Shown one piece after another: positions 33,268 to 44,046 of a stretch of 64,000 nt of DNA. The notes under the pieces were generated by a model, which ran no database searches, was not told the DNA's origin, and saw nothing but the letters and a program-made list of their open reading frames with translations. The number at the start of each line of letters is the position of its first letter. Positions within the stretch are counted from its first letter, which is position 1. Origin of the DNA: Prorocentrum cordatum (taxonomy: Eukaryota > Sar > Dinophyceae > Prorocentrales > Prorocentraceae); contig CAUYUJ010009857.1 in NCBI GenBank assembly GCA_963575745.1, positions 251,001 to 315,000 of the forward strand, written 5' to 3'. The translations under genes were made by a program, and so were the position numbers.

Positions 33268-34505
33268 ACGAGGATCGTGGCCCCATAGGAGCTCCACCGA
33301 AGGCGCCAGTAGCAAAGTGCACGTGGCGGCCTCGGGCAATTTCGGCACACCCCTCACGAGGATCGTGGCCCCAGAGGAGCTCCGCCGAAGGCGCCAGTAG
33401 CAAAGTGCGCATGGCGGCCTCGGGCCATTTCGGAACACCCCTCACGAGGAACGTGGCCCCATAGGAGCTCCACCGAAGGCGCCAGTGGCAGGGTTCGCAC
33501 GGCGGCTTCGGGCCATTTCGGCACACCCCTCACGAGGATCGTGGCCCCATAGGAGCTCCACCGAAGGCGCCAGTAGCAAAGTGCGCATGGCGGCCTCGGG
33601 CCATGTCGGCACACCCCTCACGAGGATCGTGGCCCCGTCGGAGCTCCACCGAAGGCGCCAGTAGCAAAGTGCGCATGGCGGCCTCGGGCCATTTCGGCAC
33701 ACGCCTCACGAGGATCGTGGCCCCATGGGGTACTCTACCGAAGGTCCCAGTGGCAGGGTTCCCATGGCGGCCTCGGGCCATTTTGGCACACCCCTCACGA
33801 GGATCGTGGCCCCATAGGAGCTCCACCAGTGCGCGTGGTGGCTTCGGGCCATTTCGGCACACCCCTCACGAGGATCGTGGCCCCATAGGAACTCCACCGA
33901 AGGCGCCAGTAGCAAAATGCGCATGGCGGCCTCGGGCCATTTCGGCACACCCCTCACGAGGATCGTGGCCCCATCGGAGCTCCACCGAAGGCGCCAGTAG
34001 CAAAATGCGCGTGGCGGCCTCGGGCCATTTCGGCACACCCCTGACGAGGATCGTGGCCCCATAGGAGCTCCACCGAAGGCGCCAGTGGCAGGGTTCGCAC
34101 GGCGGCTTCGGGCCATTTCGGCACACCCCTCACGAGGATCGTGGCCCCATAGGAGCTCCACCGAAGGCGCCAGCGGCAGGGTTCACATGGCGGCTTCGGG
34201 CCATTTCGGCACACTCCTCGCGAGGATAGTGGCCACACAGGGAGCTCCACCGAAGGCGCCAGTGGCAGGGTTCGCATGGCGGCCTCGGGCCATGTCGGCA
34301 CACCCCTCACGAGGATCGTGGCCAGCTCCGCCGAAGGCCCGCAGTGGCAGGGTTCGCACGGCGGCCTCGGGCCATTTCGGCACACCACTCACGAGGATCG
34401 TGACCCCATAGGGAGCTCCACCGAAGGCCCCCGGTGGCAGGGTTCCCATGGCGGCCTCGGGCCATTTTGGCACACCCCTCACGAGGATCGTGGCCCCATG
34501 CTTGT
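33268..34505. repeat. 88-bp tandem array, about 14 copies
   Basis: The unit is GGAGCTCCACCGAAGGCGCC, AGTAGCAAAGTGCGCATGGC, GGCCTCGGGCCATTTCGGCA, then CACCCCTCACGAGGATCGTGGCCCCATA. Starts are spaced by 88 bases (33290, 33378, 33466, 33554, 33642 and on). One unit near 33818 is truncated. Minus-strand frames repeat but are interrupted, so they are not a gene. Confidence 0.95.
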
Positions 34506-34716
34506 GCTGCTTCAACAACCGCGCCTGGGCGTCGTACTCCGTCCGCCTTCTCGACGTGCACCGACACCTCCTCCCTCATGGCTCTCAAAGCCCTCTCCTG
34601 CTTCTGCTCCTCGGTCAGAGGGAGGCCGTCCTTGTCGTCGTCGGCGCCCGCGAAGACGGGCACGAACGTGTTCCTGAGCATGTCGGGCTCCGGCGGGAAG
34701 CCGTGGCCACATAGGG
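34498..34716 (-). pseudogene. Captured exon-like fragment within the 88-bp array unit
   Basis: On the minus strand an uninterrupted stretch with good codon character reads PPEPDMLRNTFVPVFAGADD, then DKDGLPLTEEQKQERALRAM and REEVSVHVEKA. A one-base shift then gives EYDAQARLLKQHKHG. On the plus strand it is bordered by GTGGCCCCAT on the left and GTGGCCACATAGGGAGC on the right, so it replaces the inside of a repeat unit. No family is recognised. The charged helix and lack of resemblance to repeats suggest a fragment of a host gene. Confidence 0.45.
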
Positions 34717-34745
34717 AGCGCGGGGGAAGATGGGATTCACAATTG

Positions 34746-34797
34746 CGGTATTCACAACTGCATATGGTTGGGTCCTTCGCCAGGCTATTTTTTTTCC
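34746..34797 (+). repeat. Array tail motif, copy 2
   Basis: CACAACTGCATATGGTTGGG followed by TCCTTCGCCAGGCTATTTTT; it aligns with 29239-29290. Confidence 0.65.
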
Positions 34798-35425
34798 GAG
34801 CCGCGTCTCGCCGCCGTGGTGACAAGTGCTTTCAGGGACTCGCCGATATCGAAACGAAGACGTCAACCTCGATCCTCGGACCTCGGATCTGGATCTTCCC
34901 TGTCCCGATCAGAAACCGCTCGAACTTAGTCCCTGGACCTCTCCTGGGGTTCAGCCTGGCCAGTTTTTACTTCCGGATCGATTTCTGACGGCCCCGAGGC
35001 CCGAAACCGTCCCAAGGGTTTGAACATTACGGTAGACCCTTTCGGGCCCCGATCCGCACTTCTCGATCCTCCGTCCTCCGAGGTCTCGGGAGGCCTCCGG
35101 AGTCCCGAGGAGGCCTCCCAGGCCCCCTGGAGGTTTCTGGAAGCCAACGACTATCAGAAGCGATCGGAGGCCTTTGAAGGCCTTCGAAACCTTTGAGAGC
35201 GTCCTCTGAGATCCTTCCTTGCGAAAAGCATAGTAAACAGTGAAGCGTCTCGGCCACGTCCCGGCTTCCGAAACTGGGCGAGAGCGCCTGCCGATCAAAC
35301 AACAGACCGATCAAACAACCTGGATTCCCGAACCTCGATCCCCGAGCCTCAATCATCCTCCCTCGGTCCCGCCTTCGGCGTCAGCGTTCGCACGTTGCCG
35401 CCGCCCCGTCACCGCCGCGGGAAGG
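34798..35425. other. Spacer rich in AGGCCT palindromes
   Basis: Non-coding. GGAGGCCTCCGG (35091), GAGGAGGCCTCCC (35106) and GGCCTTTGAAGGCC (35169) are short palindromic blocks. No gene is seen. Confidence 0.4.
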
Positions 35426-35505
35426 AGGGAGGAGGGAGGGAGGGAGGGAGGGAGGGAGGGCGGGAGGGAGGGAGGGAGGGAGGGAGGGCGGGAGGGCGAC
35501 GATCG

Positions 35506-35540
<35 letters not shown>

Positions 35541-35592
35541 CTCCTCCTCCTCCTCCTCCTCTTCCTCCTCCTCCTCCTCCTCCTCCTCCGCT
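35426..35592. repeat. (GGGA)n followed by (GTC)n and (CTC)n
   Basis: GGGAGGGAGGGAGGG runs over 35426-35495, a textbook G-quadruplex pattern. Then come GTC triplets (35499-35540) and CTC triplets (35540-35590). Confidence 0.9.
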
Positions 35593-35764
35593 CCTCCCTC
35601 GATCCCGCTTCCCCGAGGCGCCACCGCCCTGTCCGCGTGGTGCCCGCTGCAGGAGCCGAGCGGGCCGCTCGCGCCCCTGCAGGCGGGGAGCGCCCGCGCC
35701 CCTCCCATCCCCTCCCCCTCCCTCGGCGGGGCGCGGTCCGACCCGTGGGGCGCCCTCGGGGGCC

Positions 35765-36165
35765 GCCCTTCGTGGCCCCCGCTCGTTCGCGCCCGTCGTG
35801 GCCCCATAGGCATGCCCTTCGTGGCCCCGCCGTCGCCCTTCGTGGCCCCCTCGCTGCCCTTCGTGGCCGTTGCTGCCCTCTGTGGCCCCGTCTTTGCCCT
35901 CCGCGGCCCAATATGTGTATGCCCTTCGTGACCCCCGCTCGTTCGCGCCCGTCGTGGCCCCATGTGCATGCCCTTCGTGGCCCCGCTGTCGCTCTTCGTG
36001 GCCCCCTCGCTGTCCTACGTGGCCCCGTCGTTGCCTTCTGTGGCCCCGCATTATCTGCCCTTCGTGGCCCCCGCTCGTTCGCGCTCCTCGTGGCCCCATA
36101 TGCATTCCCTTCGTGTCCCAGCTGTCGCCCTTCATGGCCTAGTTCGTGACCTTGGTGGCCCCGCT
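35765..36165. repeat. 21-bp repeat CCCTTCGTGGCCCC-type, first array
   Basis: Units of about 21 bases (CCCTTCGTGGCCCCGCTGTCG) encode a Pro-Phe-Val-Ala-Pro heptapeptide-like repeat in one plus frame. Segments are nearly identical to parts of the array at 39090-40050. Confidence 0.85.
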
Positions 36166-36201
36166 GTCGTTCTCTCTCTCGCTCTCGCTTTCGCTCGTCG
36201 T

Positions 36202-36233
<32 letters not shown>

Positions 36234-36498
36234 ACGTCGTCCTCGTCGACGTCATCGTCGTCGTGGTCGGTCCCCTGTCCGTCCCTCTTGGGGTCGGGTT
36301 GCCGCCGATCAGCGCTGCCGCTGGCCAGGCCGACGGTCCGCGGCCGCTCCGCCGCTTGCCGGGGCCGGGCCTGCAGGGAAGAAAGGTTTACCCCCCAAAA
36401 GGGGTACGATCGAGGATGAAGAGGGCGGGTATCGAGGGTTTGGGAAGTACGCGTTAACGGTCACTCGAGCAGATAAGAGCGAACAATCTTAAACTAAT
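36166..36498. other. Spacer with (CGT)n
   Basis: TCTCGCTCTCGCTTTCGCTC is followed by CGT/CGTCGC triplets (36197-36270). The rest is unremarkable and no gene is seen. Confidence 0.5.
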
Positions 36499-36665
<167 letters not shown>

Positions 36666-37560
36666 ACATTATTCATTCTAAAGAATAATTATTGTTGGGC
36701 CCCCTGGTGCGCGCCCCCCCTGCGCCGCCTAGGCCGCAGCTACATTTTCATCATTTTCGTGAGGAAGCCTCAGGTAATTCGATGTGATCAAGATCCGGTT
36801 GTTTTGTTGTAATCCCGCTTTCCCTTGCAAAAAACACTATAAAATGACATTTCTTGTTCTAATATAATCAAATTTCAAGAATCCCTTGCAAAAAATAAGG
36901 TAAAGTGGACATTCGCGCGCGCAAGACGAAATCCTTCCAAAAGCTTAGTGTTCGGAGCGATTTTAACATAAAAACATCAAAAAACCAATGGTTTTTCAAC
37001 AAAAAAATGTCAAAATCTCATCCCGCGCGCTCTTGCGGATTCGTAGGAAACCCAACACTTTTTAAACATTTCTGTCAAACGGGCTTTTGCGAGCAACTTT
37101 TTCGAACTTCTGCGACAACGGTTGCGCACCTGCCAGGGCCATCATCCCTGTCAAATAATACCATGCGGGACACATTCGTTTTTTCTTCGCGCGCGCACGC
37201 CGAAATCTCCAAAAACCATTGGGCTTCTTAAGAATTTTAGCACCGCGCATCATAAAATCACACGAATCGCACCGTAGGTCCTCGAAAAACACCTGCACGA
37301 CTTTTCAAAATTTCTACCCGCGCGCGCTGTCCTAACAACTTCTGTGGGTGTGTACTCCACGCCAGTGTAGTAGCCACGGTCGTCCGCAGGCCACGAAGTG
37401 AAGTGTCCGAACGTCATAGGGCGGGAAGCTGGGTGTGGGTGGTGGCGAAGAGTCGTGTGGATATTTGGTAGAGCTTGCACTGCCCCCCCACAAAGTGGGG
37501 GTATTGGCTGGCGTCGCATGAAAACCCTGGCACTGGTGAGAACACTGAGCGTTCGGGTAA
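36666..37560. other. AT-rich island, non-coding
   Basis: Composition falls sharply from the GC-rich surroundings. The island starts with ATTATTC...GAATAAT (36667-36688), a 7-bp inverted repeat. It holds many A-runs, a near-palindrome AAAAACCAATGGTTTTT near 36984 and a direct repeat of CGCGCGCGCA with GACGAAATCC or GCCGAAATCT (36913 and 37189). No open frame longer than about 108 codons and no motif is found. Confidence 0.6.
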
Positions 37561-37566
37561 AGTGAT

Positions 37567-37680
37567 TGTTGTTGTTGTTGTTGTTGTTGTTCTTGTTGTT
37601 GTTGTTTTTGTTGTTGTTGTTCTTGTTCTTGTTGTTGTTGTTGTGGTTGTCGTTGTTGTTCTTGTTGTCGTTGCTGCTCA
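37567..37680. repeat. (GTT)n array, imperfect
   Basis: GTT with CTT and TGG interruptions, followed by CTGAATAATTACTGTTAATC, which resembles the flank at 36682. Confidence 0.9.
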
Positions 37681-37732
37681 ACTACCATCTCTGAATAATT
37701 ACTGTTAATCCCCCCGCCCGGTGCACATCATA

Positions 37733-37835
37733 TTACCATCCTGTGCTGTTGGGTCCTCCTTTTGAAGAGACAGCGCCCCGCGTCCTCCCTCCTCCTCCTC
37801 CTCCTCCTCCTCCTCCCCTCCTCCCTCCTTCCTCC
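37733..37835 (+). repeat. Array head motif, copy 3, and (CTC)n
   Basis: ACCATCCTGTGCTGTTGGGT, then CCTCCTTTTGAAGAGACAGC and GCCCCGCGTCC match copy 2. A CTC array follows (37786-37832). Confidence 0.8.
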
Positions 37836-37844
37836 TCCCCCTCC

Positions 37845-38560
37845 GCCATGCGTTTCACTCACCCAGTGCAGTTTTTCGTGGCCCCATAGGAAGCCCCACC
37901 GAAGGTCCTATTGCTGCCGGTCGCATGCGTCCCGCACACCCAGTACAGCGTTTCGTGGCCTTCCTCCCCCTGCTCGCTGCGTTTCACCCACCCAGTACAT
38001 CGTTTCGTGGCCCCATAGGGAGCCCCACCGAAGGTCCCAGTGCTGCCAGCCGCATGCGTCCCGCACACCCAGTACAGCGTTTCGTGGCCCTCCTCCCTGT
38101 TTTTTTTTTTTTTTTTGCGTTTCACCCACCCAGTACAACATTTCGTGGCCCCATAGGGAGCCCCGCCGAAGGTCCCAGTGCTGCCGGCCGCATGCGTCCC
38201 GCACACCCGCTACAGCGTTTCCTGGAAGCTCCACCGAAACCATCAGTGGGACCGTCCGCACGCGTCCCGAAACACGTCCCGGAACCTTAATTTGGCATTT
38301 CCTCTCACCCAGTACAGCGTTTCGTGTCCCCATAGGGAGCTCCACCGAGGGCCCCAGTGCCACCGTCCGCATGCGTCCCCGAAACCCAATGTGGCATTTT
38401 CACACACACCCATTACATCCGTGGCCCCATAGGAAGCTCCACCGAAGCGCCCAGTGGGACCGTCCGCATGCGCCCTGGAAGCCCAATTTGGCACACCACC
38501 CACTCAGTACAGCGTTCCCCCCACCCAGTGCAGCGCTTCGTTGCCCCATAGGGAGCTTCA
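37845..38560. repeat. Tandem array with GTGGCCCCATAGGGAGCCCCACCGAAGG core
   Basis: Eight or so irregular units carry CACCCAGTACAGCGTTTCGT, GGCCCCATAGGGAGC, CACCGAAGG and GCATGCGTCCCG. A T16 run (38100-38115) interrupts it. Confidence 0.85.
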
Positions 38561-38592
38561 TGGTTGGGTCCTTCGCCGGGATAATTTGTCGA
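38560..38592 (+). repeat. Array tail motif, copy 3
   Basis: TCATGGTTGGGTCCTTCGCC followed by GGGATAATTTG ends the array and matches copy 2 over about 25 bases. Confidence 0.6.
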
Positions 38593-38689
38593 TTGAAGTG
38601 CCCCTCCTCCCGGGACTCGCACCCTGTTTTTTATCAGGGTAAGTCTTGAGGGTCAAACTGTGTCGTCGGCCCCCTTGTTTGCAACAACA

Positions 38690-38955
38690 ACGGCTCCCGC
38701 CTGATACTTCATCACAGTCCATTGAAGAATCGCGCTCTCGCTTGGGGCTTCCTGGCGATTTACCACCGAATCGCGGCTCTCGCCTGATACTTCCTGACAA
38801 TTTATTGCGGAGTCGCGTTCTCGCTTGGGGCTTCCTCGTAACTTACCACCGAACCGCTTCGCTTGATATTTCTTCACTATTTCTTCAGATGCCGCTCCTC
38901 GACACTCAGGAATCGCGCTCTCGCTACATATTGCCTGGCGGTTCAAGCAGGACTC
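38690..38955. repeat. Repeats with GCTCTCGCTTGGGGCTTCC
   Basis: A GCTCCCGCCTGATACTTC/GCTCTCGCTTGGGGCTTCCT pattern is repeated two and a half times at about 75-115-base spacing. It is related to the 28140 repeat. Confidence 0.65.
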
Positions 38956-39089
38956 ACGCTTCAACGACCCGCCCGCTCGACCCGCCTGTCGGGGCCTGCC
39001 CGCCCGACCAGCCCGTTAATGACTGCAGTCGCCGCTCGCTGCCCTTCGCCCGCCTTCGATGCCTCTCGCTGCCCGTGCTGGTGCCGCGG

Positions 39090-40050
39090 TCGCCTTCGCT
39101 CGCTGCCCTTCATGGCCCTGTTGTTGCCCTCAGTGGCCCCGTCGCTGCCCTGTGTGGCCCCGCATTATATGCCCTTCGTGGCCCCCGCTCGCACGCGCCC
39201 GTCGTGCTCGTTCGCGCCCGTCGTGGCCCCATGTGCATGCCCTTCGTGGCCCCGCTGTCGCCCTTTGTGGCCCCCTCGCTGCCCTTCGTGGCCCCGGTGC
39301 TGCCCTCAGCGGCCCCGTCGCAGCCCTCACTCCCGTTCGCTCGCGCCCTTTGTGGTCCCATACGCATGCCCTTCGTGGCCCCGCTGTCGCCCTTCGTGGC
39401 CCCCTCGCTATCCTACGTGGCCCCGTCGTTGCCTTCTGTGGCCCCGCATTATCTGCCCTTCGTGGCCCCGCTCGTTCGCGCTCTTCGTGGCCCTTTGTCT
39501 GCCCTCAGTGGCCCCGCTGTCGCCCTTTCTGGCCCCATCTATGTATGTTCTTCTTGGCCCCCTGTCGTTCGCGTCCGTCGTGGCCCCATATGCATGCCCT
39601 TCGTGGCCCCGCTGTCGCCATTCGTGGCCCCCTCGTTGCCCTTCGTGGCCCCGTTTCTGCCCTCGGTGGCCCCGCTGTCGCCCTTTCTGGCCCCATCTAT
39701 GTATGTTCTTCTTGGCCCGCGGTCGCTCGCGCCCGTCGGGGCGACATATGCATGCCCTTCGTGGCCCCGCTGTCGCCAATCGTCGCCCTGCTTGCCATTT
39801 GTGACCCCCTCGCTGACCTTCGTGGCCCCGTCGCTGCCCTCAGTGGCCCCGCTGTCGCCCTTTCTGGCCCCACATATGTAATTATGCCTTTCGTGGCCGC
39901 CGCTCGCTCGGGTCCTTCGTGGTCCCCTCGCTGCTCTTCGTGACCCTGTTCTCGCCGTTTGCGGCCCCCTCGTTGCCCTTCGTGGCCCCGTTTCTTCCCT
40001 CAGTGGCCCCGTCGCTGCCATCTGTGGCCCCGTATACGTATGCAATTTGT
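39090..40050. repeat. 21-bp repeat CCCTTCGTGGCCCC-type, second array
   Basis: About 45 units average 21 bases. Because the unit is seven codons, long plus-strand frames stay open (Pro-Phe-Val-Ala-Pro-Leu-Ser). Minus frames are also open, which argues against a gene. Blocks of about 80 bases match 35935-36095. Confidence 0.9.
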
Positions 40051-40095
40051 GCAATTTCGCTCAAGCGTGGCCCGGCCTAGCGCCTGCCGACGGTG

Positions 40096-40102
40096 CTGTG
40101 TG

Positions 40103-40174
<72 letters not shown>

Positions 40175-40198
40175 TGTGTGTGTGTGTGTGTGTGTGTC
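40096..40198. repeat. (TGCG)n then (TG)n
   Basis: About 80 bases of TGCG followed by TG dinucleotides. A similar but shorter block lies at 41718-41780. Confidence 0.97.
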
Positions 40199-41345
40199 TC
40201 GGCGCCTGGCGCCCTCAGCGCCACCTTGCCGCTCCCCGCCCGCCTTACTCTGGCGCGGCCCCCGCCCTCCCGCCGCCAGACGCCCGCCTGCCCCGCTGCC
40301 CCGCCACCCGCCGGCGCCTCCCCATTGCCTCCCCGGTGCCCCGGCGCTCCGGCGCCCCCGCCCAGCCGTTGCGGCCCGCGGCGGCAAGCGCGAGCGCCGA
40401 CGGCCTCCGCCAAGCCCGCGTCGCCCGCCCAGCCAACCGCCAACGCAGTCGTGAGGCGGCCCGCGCCCGCGCGCCCTCCTCCGGGTGGCCGCCCTCGCTC
40501 CCAAGGGCGGGCGGCATCCGCGACGCGGGGGCGCTGCCCGCGGGCGCCCCGCCGAACCGAGCAGCCGCAGCGACTGGGGGGCGCCCCCCCCGCCCCCCCT
40601 CAACTCCCAGTCGGCGCCGAGCCGGCCCCTTGCCCCAGCGCCCCCCTCGTCCGGCCACGACCAGATGCGACCTCCTTGTCTGGGCCCCCGCCCCTGGAGC
40701 AGCCCGCGACGACCAGCGGGGCCCCTGTGGCAGTCCTGGCCAGTGCCATGGGCGCGTTTCACCGCGCCCTCGTGTCCGCCTCCGCCGTGTTTGGGCAGGG
40801 CTTTGAGAGCCACGACCACGTCGGCGCGCAATGGTACATGCGGGCCGCCAAGAGCGCTTCGTCCGTGGCTTCACCCGCCGCCGGGCGAAGACCACATGGG
40901 CCCTCCGCCTGTCCGTCCTCTCAGCTGAGCCTTTTCATCCGCTCCTTCCCTCTGGAGGTTGTCCAGGCCGTTCCCCCCGCCGCTTCTGGCGCTGCCCCTG
41001 CGTCGCCTCCAGGGGGCGGCGGCGCTGCTCCGTGCGAGCGCCCTGCCTCCCGCGCCCATTCCGGGCGCGGAGTGCGGCCGCGCCGTTAGCTTGGCCCAGC
41101 CTCGGGCTTTTCCTCGCTTCGTCCTCTCGCTTTCTCCAGCCCTCTCACGCCGCCGCCCTGCGGGCAGTCCGCTGGGCGGCCGTTCCGCGTGCCTTCGCGT
41201 TTCGCTTCGCATTGGGTTCGTCCACACCCCTAACTCGGGGCACTTTGCCCGTCCCCTTGTGCGCTGTCTGCCAGCCTGCCGCGGCCCTCTCTTCCCCCTC
41301 GCGGGCCTCCTCGCATCCCCGCAGGGGTCCCGAGACCTACTGCGC
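40199..41345. other. GC-rich stretch, possible weak coding, unassigned
   Basis: Very GC-rich sequence keeps a plus frame open to 41089. Most of it is Pro/Ala/Arg-rich. MGAFHRALVSASAVFGQGFE (40749-40808) looks the most protein-like. No family or start context is seen, so I do not call a gene. Confidence 0.25.
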
Positions 41346-41612
41346 TGTGCAGCGTCCCACCACTCTCACCACTCTCACCACTCTCACCACTCCACCATCT
41401 TCGCCCGTTTGAGTTTTCTCCCTTGGCGCCCTCATGCTCCGTCTCCGCCTGGGAGGCCCAGCGTCGGTCGGTGCGTCACCTCTCCGCCATCCACGCCCCG
41501 ATGGTGATACCCTTCCTCCACGCTCTCAAGCTACGTCCCCATTTGGGAGGTCCAGCGTTTAGTGGCGTACGAAATCTTCGCTATCCACGCCCGGATGTCT
41601 TCTGCTACGGGA
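41346..41612. repeat. CACTCTCACC repeat and a 100-bp duplication
   Basis: CCACTCTCAC is repeated at 10-base spacing (41350-41394). GGGAGGCCCAGCGT...ATCCACGCCCCGATG (41451-41505) recurs as GGGAGGTCCAGCGT...ATCCACGCCCGGATG (41548-41598). Confidence 0.7.
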
Positions 41613-41717
41613 ATGCATGGTATTCAAAGCGATCTCGCCTGAGGGCCTGGCCGCGCGCGCACCAGCTCCGACTTTACTCCGCTTCGACGCTGCGCGCGAG
41701 GCCGCGACCGCCAAGAA

Positions 41718-41739
41718 GTGTGCGTGTGTGCGTGCGTGC

Positions 41740-41782
<43 letters not shown>
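41718..41782. repeat. (TGCG)/(TG)n array
   Basis: TGCG units pass into TG dinucleotides, as at 40096. Confidence 0.95.
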
Positions 41783-41785
<3 letters not shown>

Positions 41786-43060
41786 CCCGCCCTAGAACTC
41801 GCTGCATTGCATCAACGGGCCGCGACGGAAAAATGTGTGCGCGTGAGGTGGCCAGCCGCCGCCCGCGTGGCCGCGACGCTAACAAGTGCGTGTGTTTCTG
41901 TTTGTAAGCTTGTTTTCATGCGGGTGCCTGCGGCAAATCACGCCACCCAATTTCCGAACCGGCGCGGGTCTTCAACTTCACCTGCTCCTCCCTTTCACCC
42001 CCAGTCAGCCTGCCCTCTCTTCCGCAAGGAGACGAACTGAGGCGTGCGCGGAGGAAACTATTGATATCGGCACGCGGTCGCAGGCGAAAATGAGGCGGAG
42101 ATGACTGCGATGACGGACGACGAGAAGGAATTGTTCGAGTTTGGGACACGATCAATTTCACTGCCTTATTTTAACTAACTTGCGCGGTAAACTTTTTTTT
42201 TTTCTTTCCTCCGTCGTCCTCCCTTTCCCTTGTGAAAGCGTTTTGGACATTTTTAGGGGACTATTCCGGGCTCTCTGGAGGGCCTCTTGGGCCCCCTCGG
42301 GGGCCCATCGGATTTCCATTTGCGCAGGTAATACCCCCAGAGAGCGCGAGGGAGGATGCGGAGGGGGCGGGGGGCAGGAGGGAGGATGATGACCAGATGT
42401 GCGGTGGCAGGAGGGAGGCGGGAGGAGAACGAGACGCGCGAACAGTGTTTTGTTCAAGCGAGCAATCAACGAGAAAAGGTTTGGGCACACATTTGTGGTG
42501 CAGCTGACAATCATTCCAACACGCCACAACGTGCCGAAGGCACCCTGGCGGAGTATCTTTCGCAAGCAATATGACATAACTGACTTGCAGCAGAGTTGTG
42601 CTCATGGCGCAGCAGTAGGTCTCCCTCCCGCCAGGGACTCGACGATGCTGTTGTACTTTTGATGCCGCCAGATTTTGCTAGGGGGGGTATTGGGGCCTTC
42701 GGTGAGGTGGCTCGGCTTCTGTAGGCTGGTATTGCGGCCACCTGGCCCTTTCCGCTTGCTTCTCCATCCCCCCGTCTCTTTCTCCTTCCCTCCCTCCGCT
42801 CGCCCTTGCCACCTCCCCTTCTCGCGCCGATCCTCCCCTCGCCGCCTCACCCCGCTCCTCGCCCCTCGCCCCTCGCCCCTGGAGGTGCGGTGGGCCAAGA
42901 AGAGCAAGAGGAAGAGGCTGCCGAAGCGCGGCGACCGGACGCCCGAGCAAATAGTGCGCCCCCTCCCGTCGCCAGAGGGCGGGCGATGCAGGAGGAAGTT
43001 TAGTTTTTTTCACCGAGGGGCGTCGTCGTTTTGCTCCTGGTCCTCGTCGCCCTCGTCGCC

Positions 43061-43064
<4 letters not shown>
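41783..43064. other. Spacer with perfect hairpin at 42288-42307
   Basis: TGGGCCCCC-TC-GGGGGCCCA is a perfect 9-bp stem with a 2-base loop. AG-rich (42350-42440) and CT-rich (42760-42880) tracts are present. No gene is seen. Confidence 0.45.
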
Positions 43065-43096
<32 letters not shown>

Positions 43097-43170
43097 CTCC
43101 TGCGGAGGCGGAGGTGGTAGAGGTCGAGGAGGCGGAGGAGGAGGACGAGGAGGAGGAGGAGGAGGCTTCA
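43065..43170. repeat. (GTC)n and (GAGGAG)n
   Basis: GTC triplets run over 43060-43095 and GGAGGA repeats over 43100-43168. Confidence 0.9.
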
Positions 43171-43853
43171 GGCTCATGGGCCTGCTCACGTTCTGGGCCC
43201 GCTTATGGTCGAGGGCCAAGCGGCCAATGTGCAGGCAGTGGGAGGACTGCCTGCAGAACGCTTTCTGGTGGGGCGGCAGCAATGCTGCCTCATGTGAAAA
43301 GAGAGCCAACCTCCACAACCTGATTGCAACCCTGGCCAGGTCTAACCAGCTGGGCTTCGCGTCGCTCCTCCTGGGCCAGGACGTTCGGCGCAGTAGGACC
43401 CGTTGTCGAAACTGTGGCACGATCATTGCAGGATTCAGGCTCGCAAACTCTCCAGCAAACCGCTGCTTGATCACCCTGCGTCGCCAAGCACAGCACGCGG
43501 CACCCAGCGTGCAGGTGTAGAAACTGATGGCTAATGTCAGCTTACGCACGACAGGCGGCCAGGGCGTTGTAGCCAGGCAACTGTCGATTGCGTACCACGT
43601 GCTCAAAGAGGGCCTCGAACGCCTGGGCCGCTCCGTCAGCAGGGACGGGGCGATCTGCACTGCCAACAACCCAGGCCCCGATGTGGCGCTCAGAGGCAGC
43701 TGCGATCCCGACGCTGTGTCCAAAGCCCATTCCCGCCGCAAGCTGGGGGGCCACGGGGCGGGCGGAGGCGCCATGTGCCTCGCCGCCTCAGCCGTACGGA
43801 CCGCCCTCGCCAGCGCTCGCGGGCGTATGCTGCAGAGGCCAGGCAAAACATGA
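43171..43853 (+). pseudogene. Possible degenerate coding sequence, unassigned
   Basis: Frame 3 reads RLWSRAKRPMCRQWEDCLQN, then RANLHNLIATLARSNQLGFA and RTRCRNCGTIIAGF to a TAG at 43518. The same frame then continues with LSIAYHVLKEGLERLGRSVS to a TGA at 43851. The composition is more protein-like than the surrounding repeats, with a lone C-x2-C pair (CRNC). No family is recognised. A random open frame in GC-rich DNA is possible. Confidence 0.25.
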
Positions 43854-43857
43854 AGCG

Positions 43858-44046
43858 ACGTGTGTATGTGTATGTGTATCTGTATGTATGTATGTATGCA
43901 TGCATCCAAACATGCATGCATGTATGCACGTAGGTGCGTACGTACGTACATATGTAGTTATGTATGTATGTATGGACGTACGTACGTACGGACGCGCGCA
44001 CGCACGTACGTACGTGCGTATGTATGTATGTATGTCTGCATGTCTG
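43858..44046. repeat. (GTAT)/(GTAC)n tetranucleotide array
   Basis: GTAT, GCAT and ACGT tetramers with internal ACGTACGTAC palindromes. Confidence 0.9.

Noticed and set aside
26478-34505. CRISPR-like regularly spaced repeats
   Set aside because: The 101- and 88-bp arrays are continuous tandem repeats without unique spacers, and the genome is eukaryotic.
38646-39881. 411-codon Pro/Val/Ala-rich frame as a structural protein gene
   Set aside because: Open frames on both strands arise from the 21-bp unit. It has no signal sequence, start context or non-repeat domain; kept only as a finding on the repeat.
43010-43951. Minus-strand 313-codon frame
   Set aside because: It overlaps the plus-strand candidate, passes through GTC/GAGG repeats as poly-Pro/Asp, and shows no motif.
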